DNA from: Paractinoplanes bogorensis
GTDB taxonomy: Bacteria; Actinomycetota; Actinomycetes; Mycobacteriales; Micromonosporaceae
NCBI RefSeq assembly: GCF_018829635.1
Contig: NZ_JAHKKG010000009.1
Location: forward strand, 124,001-188,000
DNA: 64,000 bases
Direction of reading: 5' to 3'
The notes under the pieces are model-generated. The model had not been told where the DNA came from, searched no databases, and was given only the letters and a program-made list of their open reading frames with translations. The position numbers were made by a program, and so were the translations under genes. This document shows positions 24,048 to 32,625 of the stretch, piece by piece. Every line of letters starts with the position of its first letter. The stretch's first letter is position 1.

Positions 24048-25249
24048 GACGAGCTCCCAGGGGTTCGCGGGACGGGAACAGCGGTTCGTGAAGCGGGAGC
24101 CGGAAAGGCAGCGCCCGGATAGTCGGCCAGCAGCGGCGACTGGCGGAAGCAGGCGGTGATCGCGCCGCGCGCGCCGTCGTCGTCGCCGAGGCGGGCGGCC
24201 CGGATCAGCGGCCCGGCCCCGACCGAGATCAGCTCGGCCGCGATCACCGCACCGGCCCGCGCGACGATGGCGGGCACGGCGTGCGGCAGCGGACCGCCGA
24301 TCACGATCTGCCCCGGGTTGAGGATCAGGGCGGCGTCGGCCAGCACCCGGCCGAGCGCGTCGGCGACCCGGTCCATCGCGGCCCGCACTCGCGGCTCCTC
24401 CCGGCGGGCGGCGAGTTCGGCCAGGTCGCGTACGCCGGCCGCGGCCAGCGCCGGACGCAGGGCGGCCACCGTCTCGAGGCAGCCCCGCTTCCCGCAGCGG
24501 CAGACCCCGCCCGCCGGGTCGACCTTGACGTGGCCGAACTCGCCCGCCGCCCCGCTCGCCCCCGAAACGAGGCGGCCGCCCACCACCAGTCCCCCGCCGA
24601 TGCCGTCGGCCAGCCGTACGTAGAGCACGTCGCCCGCGTCGACCGCGCCGCCGGGTTCGCCGAGATCGCTCGCCTCGGCCAGCGCGGCGAACCGGGTGTT
24701 GTTGTCGACGATCACCGGCGCCGAGAACCGCGAGGCGAACGCGGCCAGCACGTCGGCCCGGGAACCGCCGGCCGGATAGGGGCCCGCGACGCCGACCCCG
24801 ATGCCCTGCAGCGCGGCCAGGTTGATGCCCTGCTCGCGGGCGATCCGGTCGACCAGGTCGACGCCGGCGGCCAGGCGCCACGGCCACGAACTGCCGGGCG
24901 GATATTCCTCGACACCGCTGGCGATGATCTCGTGGGCGGCGTCGGCCACCGCGACCCGGGCCCGGGTGTGCCCGAGGTCGACGCCGAGGAACTGACCCGA
25001 GCGCGGATCGAGGGCCAGCAGTTCGGCCGGGCGTCCGCTGCCCGCCCGCAACTGGGCGTCGGTATTGACGACCACGATTGCTCCGCGGGCCAGCAGTTCA
25101 CCGGTTATTTCGGAGAGGGTGGTGCGGGACAGACCGGAGCGGGCTGAGATCTGGGCCCGGCTGAGCCCCCCGCGCTCGCGCAGGATCGCCAGCACGCGCT
25201 CCTCGTGAGCGCGCCTGACCAGCGCATGTACGCCTACGGATCCGGACAC
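24044..25249 (-). CDS. ROK-family transcriptional regulator
   Basis: A 401-residue repressor-type ROK protein. An N-terminal winged helix (about 14-65, with SRAQISARSGLSRTTLSEIT) is followed by the ROK sugar-kinase-like domain with the zinc motif CRCGKRGCLE and DNNTRFAAL. ROK regulators usually sense sugars or sugar phosphates, which suggests that the operon handles a sulfated sugar. GTG 25249 is supported by a good leaderless promoter: TTGACG, 18 bases, TACGGT, then 6 bases to the GTG. It is the first gene of the sulfatase operon and probably controls it. Confidence 0.88.
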   Translation of the reverse strand: MSGSVGVHALVRRAHEERVLAILRERGGLSRAQISARSGLSRTTLSEITGELLARGAIVVVNTDAQLRAGSGRPAELLALDPRSGQFLGVDLGHTRARVAVADAAHEIIASGVEEYPPGSSWPWRLAAGVDLVDRIAREQGINLAALQGIGVGVAGPYPAGGSRADVLAAFASRFSAPVIVDNNTRFAALAEASDLGEPGGAVDAGDVLYVRLADGIGGGLVVGGRLVSGASGAAGEFGHVKVDPAGGVCRCGKRGCLETVAALRPALAAAGVRDLAELAARREEPRVRAAMDRVADALGRVLADAALILNPGQIVIGGPLPHAVPAIVARAGAVIAAELISVGAGPLIRAARLGDDDGARGAITACFRQSPLLADYPGAAFPAPASRTAVPVPRTPGSSS

Positions 25250-25255
25250 GAGGCC

Positions 25256-25285
25256 ACCGTAGGCGGGCCCGAATTTTTCCGTCAA
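25256..25285 (-). promoter_or_regulatory. promoter of the sulfatase operon, apparently leaderless
   Basis: On the minus strand a -35 TTGACG (plus 25280-25285) and a -10 TACGGT (plus 25256-25261) are 18 bases apart. The GTG of the ROK gene lies 7 bases past the -10, where transcription would begin. There is no ribosome-binding site, consistent with a leaderless mRNA. Confidence 0.6.
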
Positions 25286-25317
25286 CAGTCCGACAGAATT
25301 ATCTCTTCTAAACCGGT

Positions 25318-25330
25318 AGGAAAACTTCCT
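25318..25330. promoter_or_regulatory. inverted repeat in the divergent promoter region
   Basis: AGGAA-AAC-TTCCT is a perfect 5-bp inverted repeat between the ROK gene and the intradiol dioxygenase. It could be an operator for the ROK regulator, but the half-sites are short. Confidence 0.3.
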
Positions 25331-25443
25331 TCGTAACACGGTGGTCACGCAGGGATGGCTCACAGGCCGAACAAAGGATTCGCACAAGAACCGCTCCTAC
25401 GGTGGCCATCAAGCGTGCGGCAACACGATGAAGGAGCGAAGTG

Positions 25444-26391
25444 ATGGCACAGGACCCGAGACCGACGTACGAGGGAAGGACTCTCCCCCGGCCCGACGAG
25501 GAGGTGGTCGACCAGGGACTCGGATTCGACCTCGGCACCCTCGCCAGCCGGCGGCACGTGCTCCGCGGCCTCGGCGTCGGCGCGGCGGTGCTCGGACTGG
25601 CCGCCTGCAGCAGCAACTCGTCGAGCAGCACGACGACAACCGCGGCCGACACCACGACGTCGACCAGCACCGGCGAGATCCCGGACGAGACGGCAGGCCC
25701 CTACCCGGGCGACGGGTCGAACGGTCCCGACGTGCTCGAGGAGAGTGGCGTGGTCCGCAGCGACATCCGCTCCAGCTTCGGCTCGGCCAGCGGCACCGCC
25801 CAGGGCGTCGCGATGACCCTCGAGCTGACCATCCTCGATATGGCCAACAGCGACGCCGCGTTCAAGGACGTCGCGGTCTACGTGTGGCACTGCGACCGCG
25901 AGGGGCGCTACTCGCTCTATTCCGAGGGCGTCACCGACCAGAACTACCTGCGCGGCGTCCAGATCGCCGACGACTCGGGCAAGGTGAAGTTCACCAGCAT
26001 CTTCCCGGCCTGCTACACCGGGCGCTGGCCGCACATCCACTTCGAGGTCTATCCCACCCAGGCCGACATCACCGACTCGACCAAGGCCATCGCCACCTCT
26101 CAGGTCGCGCTGCCCAAAGACGTCTGCGACAAGGTGTACGCGACCACCGGCTACTCGGCCTCGGTGAGCAACCTCAGCCAGATCACCCTGGCGTCCGACA
26201 ACGTGTTCGGCGACGACGAGGCGGCCCTGCAGATGGGTGCGGTCTCGGGCAGCGTCTCCAGTGGATTCACCGTGACATTGACCGCGAAGGTGGACACTAC
26301 GACCACCCCGAGCGGCGGCTCGGCCCCGGGCGGCGGGAGCGGTCCCGGCGGCGGTGGCACCCCACCCAGCGGAGCGCCGCCGGCCAACTGA
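25444..26391 (+). CDS. intradiol ring-cleavage dioxygenase-family Tat lipoprotein
   Basis: A 315-residue exported protein. The twin-arginine signal SRRHVLRGLGVG (R36-R37) leads to the lipobox LGLAAC with C55 lipidated. A Ser/Thr-rich spacer follows. The dioxygenase fold has the four non-haem Fe(III) ligand candidates: Y156 in EGRYSLY, Y191 in ACYTGR, and H197 and H199 in WPHIHFEV. Such surface intradiol enzymes cleave catechols outside the membrane. The C terminus is a Gly/Pro/Ser tail. ATG 25444 is chosen over GTG 25441 because AAGGAG then has a 7-base spacing. It is divergent from the sulfatase operon. Confidence 0.88.
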   Translation: MAQDPRPTYEGRTLPRPDEEVVDQGLGFDLGTLASRRHVLRGLGVGAAVLGLAACSSNSSSSTTTTAADTTTSTSTGEIPDETAGPYPGDGSNGPDVLEESGVVRSDIRSSFGSASGTAQGVAMTLELTILDMANSDAAFKDVAVYVWHCDREGRYSLYSEGVTDQNYLRGVQIADDSGKVKFTSIFPACYTGRWPHIHFEVYPTQADITDSTKAIATSQVALPKDVCDKVYATTGYSASVSNLSQITLASDNVFGDDEAALQMGAVSGSVSSGFTVTLTAKVDTTTTPSGGSAPGGGSGPGGGGTPPSGAPPAN

Positions 26392-26543
26392 GTTCCGTAA
26401 CCAGTTTTACTTGCCTGTAACAGAAGCATCGACAAGACTGACTACGTCGGACGCACCCCGCCGCCGAATCCCCCACCGGATCACCTCGGCCGTTCCCCGG
26501 ACCGATACCGGCGCGGCGGCGAGGGTGCGCTCCTGCTTTCTGG

Positions 26544-27767
26544 TCAGAAGAGCCGCAGGCTCAGCCACAGCGCCAGCACGCCCGCGATCAGCGTCGGCGG
26601 CACGGTCGCGATGCCCAGCCGCAGGAAGTCGCGCGGGTCGGGCGCCGCGTCGTGGGTGTGCAGGATCTGCCGCCACAGCAGGGTGGCCAGCGAACCCACG
26701 TAGGTCAGGTTCGGGCCGACGTTCACCCCGATCAGCATGGCCAGCAACAGTCCCGGCCGCGACTCGACCACCGGCAGCAGGGCGAGCGTGGCCGGCAGGT
26801 TGTTGAGCAGGTTGGACAGCGCGGCGGCGAGGAAGGCGACGGCCAGCAGTCCGAGCAGGTCGGCGTGCTCGGGGGTGATCGCGCCGAGCAGCCGCTCGAG
26901 GCCGTGCTGCTGCACCGCGAGCACGACCACGCCGAGCGCCAGCACGAACGCGCAGAACGGCAGGTTGGCCTCGCGGACCAGCGTCCGGGGCGACACCCGG
27001 TGCGGCACGGCCAGGAAGAGTGCGCCGGCCACGGCGACCCAGGCCGGGTGCACGCCCAGCGGCTGCACGACGGCGAAGCCGACCAGGGTCGCGGCCAGCA
27101 CGACCAGGGCGTATCGGGGCGCCGGGCCGTTGCCCGGATCGGGGCGCGGCTCTTCGCGTACGCGCAGATCGTCGCGGAACCAGAGGCGGAACACCAGGTA
27201 CTCCACGACGATCACGGCCAGCCAGGGCAGCGTCATGTATGCCGTGAACCCGAGGAAGGTCAGCCCGCTGGCGGCGAACGCGAGCAGGTTGGTCAGGTTC
27301 GAGACGGGCAGCAGCAGCGAGGCCGAATTGGCCAGGTGGGCCGACGCGTACGAGTGCGGACGGGCGCGGGCCCCGACCCGGGCCGCGGTGGCCAGCACGA
27401 CCGGGGTGAGCAGCACGACGGTCGCGTCCAGGCTGAGAAAAGCCGTGGTCAGGGCGGCCGCGACGAAGACCGCGGTGAGCAGTCGGGTCGGATCACCGCC
27501 GCCGATCCGGGCCGCGACCCGGCCGGCGTACCGGAAAACGCCGTGCTCGTCGGCCAGATGAGCGAGCACGAGAACGGCGGCGAGGAAGCCCACGGTCGGG
27601 CCGAGCTCGCGGAACTCGGCCACGGCGTCGTCCCACGAGACGAGCCCGACGGCGATCGCGAGGCCGGCGGCGGGCACGGCGGCAACCGCCTCGGGCAGGC
27701 CGCGCGGACGGACGACCGCGAAGGCCAGCACGGCGACCAGCAGGACCGCCGAGAAGATCAGTGGCAC
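26544..27767 (-). CDS. ArsB/NhaD-like (ion transporter superfamily) permease
   Basis: A 407-residue membrane protein with about 11 hydrophobic helices. The conserved segments SASLLLPVSNLTNLLAF and LLNNLPATLAL match the ArsB arsenite pump and related SLC13-type carriers (N-x-T-N and NNLPA signatures). It could export arsenite or move another anion. No arsR or arsC gene is adjacent. Its ATG at 27767 begins 9 bases after the STAS gene ends, so it is probably co-transcribed with the stress-sigma regulators, which is an unusual pairing. Confidence 0.85.
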   Translation of the reverse strand: MPLIFSAVLLVAVLAFAVVRPRGLPEAVAAVPAAGLAIAVGLVSWDDAVAEFRELGPTVGFLAAVLVLAHLADEHGVFRYAGRVAARIGGGDPTRLLTAVFVAAALTTAFLSLDATVVLLTPVVLATAARVGARARPHSYASAHLANSASLLLPVSNLTNLLAFAASGLTFLGFTAYMTLPWLAVIVVEYLVFRLWFRDDLRVREEPRPDPGNGPAPRYALVVLAATLVGFAVVQPLGVHPAWVAVAGALFLAVPHRVSPRTLVREANLPFCAFVLALGVVVLAVQQHGLERLLGAITPEHADLLGLLAVAFLAAALSNLLNNLPATLALLPVVESRPGLLLAMLIGVNVGPNLTYVGSLATLLWRQILHTHDAAPDPRDFLRLGIATVPPTLIAGVLALWLSLRLF

Positions 27768-27776
27768 TGCGGCAGG

Positions 27777-28094
27777 CTACGAGCCCCCGGCCTCCGGCGC
27801 ACCATCGAACAAGGCTTGAGCCCCTGAGACGGTGAGCACACGGGCAACCGAGCCCCCGGCGCCGACGACCCGATAGCCGGCGCCGAGCGCCACCGCCTCG
27901 TTGTAGCCGTCGATCAGCGCACCGAGCGCCTCCGAGTCGATGAAGCTGACCTCGGTGAGATCAACGGTGACCGTCGTGTGCGCACGCAGCGCGCCGACGA
28001 TGGCCTCGCGCAGGTCGTCCCGCGCGTTGATGTCCAGCTCGCCGCTGGGGCGCAGGATCGCCGAGGTCCGGTCGATCTGGTAGGGGTCCGCCAC
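27777..28094 (-). CDS. STAS-domain anti-anti-sigma factor
   Basis: A 105-residue single STAS domain. The phosphorylatable serine is in SFIDSEALG, the position normally FIDSSGLG. In the partner-switching scheme it binds the anti-sigma kinase when unphosphorylated and frees the sigma factor. GTG 28094 is used with no strong ribosome site, which fits coupling to the anti-sigma gene that ends 29 bases upstream. The likely partners are the protein at 28124-28549 and the sigma factor at 28874. Confidence 0.88.
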   Translation of the reverse strand: MADPYQIDRTSAILRPSGELDINARDDLREAIVGALRAHTTVTVDLTEVSFIDSEALGALIDGYNEAVALGAGYRVVGAGGSVARVLTVSGAQALFDGAPEAGGS

Positions 28095-28123
28095 GGGCGT
28101 ATTTCTATCAAAGCCGCGCGGAT

Positions 28124-28549
28124 TCAGCCCGGGAAGCTCGCCCAGACGTGCTTGGTGGTGTCGGTCATGTACCAGCCCACGTCGATCGCGAAAGTCTTCG
28201 TGAGCTGCAGTCCGAGCCCTCCGGCACCCAGCGGGCGGTCGCGGTCGACCTCGGGGAGCGTGCCCAGATCGTGATCAGCGACATCGAGGATCAGGTGTTC
28301 GCTCTCGCGCATCAGCCGCACCTCGGTCGGTGGCAGGCCGTGGCGCAGGGCGTTGGTGGCGAGCTCGGTGGCGACCACGGACATCCGGTCGAACAGGTCG
28401 TCGACCTCGTCGGTGTGCGTCTCGATGGCCTCGCGCAACGCCGCCCGCAGGCCGCGCAACTCGCCGAACGAGTCGAGCTTCCAGGAGCGCAGTACTGCCG
28501 CGGCCGGGTGGGGAGCTGAGGGGCGCAGGGCAGACATGGTGTCCATCAT
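28124..28549 (-). CDS. RsbW-type anti-sigma factor / serine kinase
   Basis: A 141-residue GHKL ATPase (HATPase_c_2). The N-box ATELATNALRHG and the G-rich lid GAGGLGLQLTKTF are present. Such proteins hold a SigB/SigF-type sigma factor and phosphorylate the STAS antagonist. Starts at 28549, 28546 (both ATG) or 28537 are possible; CGGGA precedes the first. It lies between the STAS gene and the sigma factor, the latter on the other strand, making a full partner-switching set in about 2 kb. Confidence 0.87.
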   Translation of the reverse strand: MMDTMSALRPSAPHPAAAVLRSWKLDSFGELRGLRAALREAIETHTDEVDDLFDRMSVVATELATNALRHGLPPTEVRLMRESEHLILDVADHDLGTLPEVDRDRPLGAGGLGLQLTKTFAIDVGWYMTDTTKHVWASFPG

Positions 28550-28563
28550 TCCCGTACGACCGG

Positions 28564-28873
28564 GTTTGACACTGGCCCGTGCGGGTTACCACCTTGGCCG
28601 TACGGCTTAATCAGCCCCAAAGGCCATCGACGCCCGTGCGCACGGCCACAAGATCCGCTACGTATATTTGCTATCACGCAAAGTAACTCATACTTTCGGC
28701 TAGTCTTTCTTCGACCTCTCGGCTAGGTTGGTCATACCGAACGGGCCAAGTGTGCGTGGTCGGAGGGGATCTCATCGATCTCCATCGACCGTGGATATAG
28801 GGACACCCGACCGACCGGGTCCAGCGCTTCATCTGGACCGACTCTCCGGAATGGTGCCAGGGAGGACCACAAC
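28564..28873 (+). promoter_or_regulatory. regulatory region of the stress sigma gene
   Basis: This 324-base gap (28550-28873) holds no believable gene. It includes GTTT-N15-GGGTTA (28564-28588), close to the GTTT-N15-GGGTAT promoters used by SigB/SigF-type factors, and the inverted repeat TTTGC-tatcac-GCAAA at 28667-28682 in an AT-rich patch. GGGAGG lies about 10 bases before the ATG at 28874. The promoter match is imperfect, so autoregulation is only suggested. Confidence 0.4.
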
Positions 28874-29683
28874 ATGACCGTCACCGAGACCACCAAGCAG
28901 GCGGAAACGGTTCCGGCCGCGGCGACCGCGCCCGCCGACAGTGCTGCCGAGTTGCTGAACGCGATGGCCGCGATGCCGACGGGTCACCCGTCGCGCGCCT
29001 CGCTCCGCGACCGGGCGATCGAGGCCTGGTTGCCTCTCGCCCGTCACCTCGCCCACCGTTACTCGGGCCGCGGCGAGCCCACCGACGACCTGATCCAGAC
29101 CGCCACCGTCGGCCTGATCAAGGCGGTCGACAAGTTCGACCCCGAGCGTGGCGTCGACTTCGCCGGCTACGCGATCCCCACCATCATCGGTGAGATCAAG
29201 CGCCACTTCCGCGACCGTACGTGGTCGGTCCGGGTGCCCCGCCGTCTGCAGGAGCTGCGGCTGGCCATCACCGAGGCCAACGCCACGCTGACCCACTCGC
29301 TGGGCCGCTCGCCGACGGTCGCCGACGTCGCCATCCACCTGGGCGTCAGCGAGGAAGACGTACTGGAGGGCCTGGAAGGCGCTCGCGCCTACAACGCCAC
29401 CTCGCTGTCCACCCCGATCAGCGCCGACGGCACCACCGAGCTCGGCGACACGCTCGGCGGCGAGGACTACGAATACGAGCTGGCCGAGACCCGGGTGGCC
29501 CTCGGCCCGGCGCTGGCGACGCTGGACGAGCGCGAGCAGAAGATCCTGACGCTGCGCTTCTACGGCAACCTGACCCAGTCGCAGATCGCCGACCAGATCG
29601 GCATCAGCCAGATGCATGTCTCGCGTCTGCTGACCAAGGCGCTGACCAAGCTGCGCGGCCAGCTGGCGAACGACACGCTGTAA
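28874..29683 (+). CDS. SigB/SigF-type RNA polymerase sigma factor
   Basis: A 269-residue sigma-70 factor of group 3. Region 2 is seen in DDLIQTATVGLIKAVDKFDP, region 3 in the middle (RVPRRLQELRLAITEANATL), and region 4 in LTQSQIADQIGISQMHVSRL. The N-terminal 30 residues are Ala/Thr-rich. It lacks an ECF-type short layout. It is divergent from an anti-sigma and STAS pair that very likely controls it by partner switching. It should direct stress or developmental genes. Confidence 0.93.
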   Translation: MTVTETTKQAETVPAAATAPADSAAELLNAMAAMPTGHPSRASLRDRAIEAWLPLARHLAHRYSGRGEPTDDLIQTATVGLIKAVDKFDPERGVDFAGYAIPTIIGEIKRHFRDRTWSVRVPRRLQELRLAITEANATLTHSLGRSPTVADVAIHLGVSEEDVLEGLEGARAYNATSLSTPISADGTTELGDTLGGEDYEYELAETRVALGPALATLDEREQKILTLRFYGNLTQSQIADQIGISQMHVSRLLTKALTKLRGQLANDTL

Positions 29684-29699
29684 GTCAGAGCAGAGATTT

Positions 29700-29728
29700 C
29701 GTGGCCGGCCCGGTTCGGGCCGGCCACG
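29700..29728. terminator. bidirectional terminator after the sigma gene
   Basis: CGTGGCCGGCCCG (29700-29712) pairs with CGGGCCGGCCACG (29716-29728), a 13-bp perfect stem with a tiny loop. It lies between the sigma gene (ending 29683) and the convergent secreted-protein gene (ending 29742). Confidence 0.75.
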
Positions 29729-29741
29729 AGTGTGTCCGGGG

Positions 29742-31316
29742 TCAGGCGAGCGGCGTGATCGTGCTGTAGCCGCCGCCCAGCCGGAAGGCCGGCCGCAGGG
29801 TGGTGCCGGCGCCCGGCAGCAGCATCAGGCTGCCGGTCGACTTCTGCACGGCGGCCAGGTCGGGATAGCCGTCCCGGTCGAAGTCGCCCACGCCGATCAG
29901 GTCGCGCAGGTCGGTGGCACCGGTGCCGAGGGCCAGGCTCTTGCCGGTGAAGCCACCCTTCTTGCCGGTCCACAGATAGAGCTTGCCGTCGGCGTTCTTA
30001 CGGGCGGCCAGATCGGGGAACCCGTCGCGGTTGAAGTCGCCCGCCCCGGCCAGTTCGGTCTTGTCGCCCCAGCCGCTGCCCACGAGCTTGCCGCCGCTGA
30101 GCTTGGAACCGGCCTGGCCGGAGTACAGATAGAGGTTGTTGCCCTTCGAGACGGCCAGCAGGTCGGGGTAGCCGTCGCCGGTCAGGTCGCCGATCGCGGT
30201 GATCTCGCGCAACACGTGGAAGCCGGCGCCCACCTTCTTGCGGGTGCCGAAGCCGGTGGTCGTACCGGGATAGAACCACAGGTCGCCGTTGGACTGGCGG
30301 GCGATCAGATCCTCGCGGCCGTCACGGTTGAGGTCGCCGATCCGCACGAACGCCGACATCGCGTTGAACCCGCTGATCAGCGTGCGCCGCTGGTTGAAGT
30401 CGACCAGCGAGCCGTTGCCCGGGAACGCCGACAGATAGCCGGTGGGCGACTTGCCCAGCACGTCGGACCAGCCGTTGCCGGTGAAGTCGGCCGCCTTGGT
30501 CTTGGGCAGCGGCGCGAAATCGACGTAGTCGTTGTCAATGTTGATCGTGACGCCGCCGTACGTCTCCTTGTGGCCGCCGCGATACTGCTTCATGCGCCGC
30601 TTGCCGGGCCAGACCGTGGCCGGGATCTGCGCGTCGGTGACCGTGACCTTGAGGTCCCAGCGGGCGAAGTCCACATAGTCGGGTCGCGTGTAGCCCGGCT
30701 TGGTGTAGGCCGCGACCTGGTCGGCGACCCCGGACGCGACGCTCGAGTAGAAGCCGGAGAAGTAGCCGTTGTCGTGCAGCCGGGCGGTCCACCCGTTCAT
30801 GAAGGCGAGCACGCCCGCACGGCACACCGGGTCGTCGGTCCGGTACGACTCCATGTCATAGATGATCACGCTGTCGCGGGCCAGGCCGAGCGCGGTCGCC
30901 TGCACGATGGCGTCTTGGGCGGTGAGCCGGCCCTGGGTGTCGGCGTGCGCGTTGTCGATCGACGTGCGACCGGGGCCGATCGTCGTGCAGGTGGCCTGCG
31001 GCCCGACATAGAGCGGCAGCAGCTTCCAGCCCGCCTGCACCTGCTCCTTGACCCAGGCGTTGGTGAGCTGCGGCTGAGCACAGCCCCGGTTGACGCCGCC
31101 GATGTAGATGCCGATCGCCTTGTACGGCGAACTCGCCTTCCACGCCTTCATCGAGGCGCTCGGCGGGGCGGTGCAGGCGTCGAACGCGTACCCGGTGAAG
31201 GAACCCGGCTGGACCGTCGAGTAGGTCGCCGCGTCGGCTCGTTGCAGGGCGAACACGGACATGCCCACGACCACGGCACTGATGAGCGCGGTGATCGCCA
31301 CCTTGCGACGGGACAT
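29742..31316 (-). CDS. secreted DUF1906 (Rv2525c-like) glycoside-hydrolase-fold protein with FG-GAP repeats
   Basis: A 524-residue exported protein. The signal peptide is MSRRKVAITALISAVVVGMS with cleavage near ADA (about residue 29). Residues about 40-255 form a DUF1906 TIM-barrel domain (GYAFDACTAP, IYIGGVNRGC, IIYDMESY), related to GH25 lysozyme-type folds and often acting on the cell wall. Residues about 265-524 hold five FG-GAP/VCBS-like repeats with a calcium-type D-x-N/D-x-D-G motif (for example GDFNRDGFPDLAA). ATG 31316 has AAGGAAGG upstream. A wall-remodelling or glycan-binding role is inferred; no activity is shown. Confidence 0.87.
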   Translation of the reverse strand: MSRRKVAITALISAVVVGMSVFALQRADAATYSTVQPGSFTGYAFDACTAPPSASMKAWKASSPYKAIGIYIGGVNRGCAQPQLTNAWVKEQVQAGWKLLPLYVGPQATCTTIGPGRTSIDNAHADTQGRLTAQDAIVQATALGLARDSVIIYDMESYRTDDPVCRAGVLAFMNGWTARLHDNGYFSGFYSSVASGVADQVAAYTKPGYTRPDYVDFARWDLKVTVTDAQIPATVWPGKRRMKQYRGGHKETYGGVTINIDNDYVDFAPLPKTKAADFTGNGWSDVLGKSPTGYLSAFPGNGSLVDFNQRRTLISGFNAMSAFVRIGDLNRDGREDLIARQSNGDLWFYPGTTTGFGTRKKVGAGFHVLREITAIGDLTGDGYPDLLAVSKGNNLYLYSGQAGSKLSGGKLVGSGWGDKTELAGAGDFNRDGFPDLAARKNADGKLYLWTGKKGGFTGKSLALGTGATDLRDLIGVGDFDRDGYPDLAAVQKSTGSLMLLPGAGTTLRPAFRLGGGYSTITPLA

Positions 31317-31368
31317 GACTGCCTTCCTTGGCACCGGCCAAAACCCACCGAGCAAAGCAGTCGCCCCC

Positions 31369-32553
31369 TCAGGTCACCTCCACCGAACGGCCGGTCTGTC
31401 TCATCCGGGTGGTCAGCACCAGAACCCCGGCCAGGACCAGGGCGCCGACCTCCATCGCGGCCCCGACCAGCGGCGTCGCGTCGTATCCCCAGCCGGCGGC
31501 GATGGCCCGGCCGCCCAGGAAAGCGCCGGCCGCGTTCCCCAGGTTGAACGCCGAGACCGCCGCCGACGACACGATGAGGTTCTGCGCGTCACTGTCGGCC
31601 GCCGTGATCACCCGCGTGGTCAGTCCGGGGACGGTGGCGTACGAGACCACGCCCAGCGCGAACAGCGTGACGGCGGCCGGACCGCGGGCGTGCGAGGTGA
31701 AGGCGAACAGCACCAGCACGACCAGCATGGCGACCGACGCGACGACGATCGTGGTCATCAGCCGGTGGTCGGCCGCCCGGGCCCCGATCACGTTGCCGAG
31801 CACCAGGCCGAACCCGAAGAGCACGAGCAGCCACGGCATCGCCCCCGACCCGAAGCCGGCCACCTCGGTCATCAACGGCGCCACATAGGTGAAGGGCGCG
31901 TAGACGGCACCGAACGCGAGCGCGGTCATGCCGAGCGCCAGCCAGACTCTCGAATCCCGGAACGCGGCCCACTGGGGGCGAGCTCCCGACGGCGCTTCCC
32001 GGGCCGGGATGAAAGCCGCGACCGCCAGCGCTGCCGCCAGTCCGAGCAGCGCCATCGCCCAGAACGTGGCCCGCCACCCCAGCTGCTGACCCAGGAACGT
32101 GCCCAGCGGCACCCCGGCCACGTTGGCGATCGTGATGCCGCTGAGCATGGCCGCGATCGCACTGCTGCGCCGGTCGGGACGCACGAGGTCACCGGCGACG
32201 ATGGTGGCGATGCCGATGAACGAACCGTGGCAGAGCGCGGCCACCACCCGCCCGGCCATCATCAGGCCGAACCCGGAGGCCACGGCCGACATCAGGTTAC
32301 CCACCACGAACAGGCCGAGCAGGGCGATCAGCACCGGCTTGCGGCGCCGGCCGGCGACCACGGCGGTGAGCACCGGTCCGCCGATGACGACGCTCAGGGC
32401 GTACCCGGAGATCAGCAGGCCCGCGGTGGGGATCGAGACGCTGAACTCGGCGGCGATCTCGGGCAGCAGGCCGGTGATGACGAATTCGGTCATGCCGAGC
32501 GCGAACGTGCCGGCCGCCAGGGCGCCGAGCGCGAGCGGGGATCGCGAGACCAT
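31369..32553 (-). CDS. MFS transporter (AraJ/drug-efflux type)
   Basis: A 394-residue 12-helix major facilitator. The N terminus ALGMTEFVITGLLPEIA is characteristic of the AraJ/YdhP/Bcr-like efflux subgroup, and RRRKPVLIA is the loop 2-3 motif. It probably exports small molecules or sugars. ATG 32553 follows a weak ribosome site. It is divergent from the glycosyltransferase gene, 72 bases away, and no regulator sits next to it. Confidence 0.9.
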   Translation of the reverse strand: MVSRSPLALGALAAGTFALGMTEFVITGLLPEIAAEFSVSIPTAGLLISGYALSVVIGGPVLTAVVAGRRRKPVLIALLGLFVVGNLMSAVASGFGLMMAGRVVAALCHGSFIGIATIVAGDLVRPDRRSSAIAAMLSGITIANVAGVPLGTFLGQQLGWRATFWAMALLGLAAALAVAAFIPAREAPSGARPQWAAFRDSRVWLALGMTALAFGAVYAPFTYVAPLMTEVAGFGSGAMPWLLVLFGFGLVLGNVIGARAADHRLMTTIVVASVAMLVVLVLFAFTSHARGPAAVTLFALGVVSYATVPGLTTRVITAADSDAQNLIVSSAAVSAFNLGNAAGAFLGGRAIAAGWGYDATPLVGAAMEVGALVLAGVLVLTTRMRQTGRSVEVT

Positions 32554-32625
32554 TCGGACACTTTCACAGAGGGCGCACAGTTTTGCCACACCCTGAAGAA
32601 AGTCGCGGGATCGATCGTGGACGGC

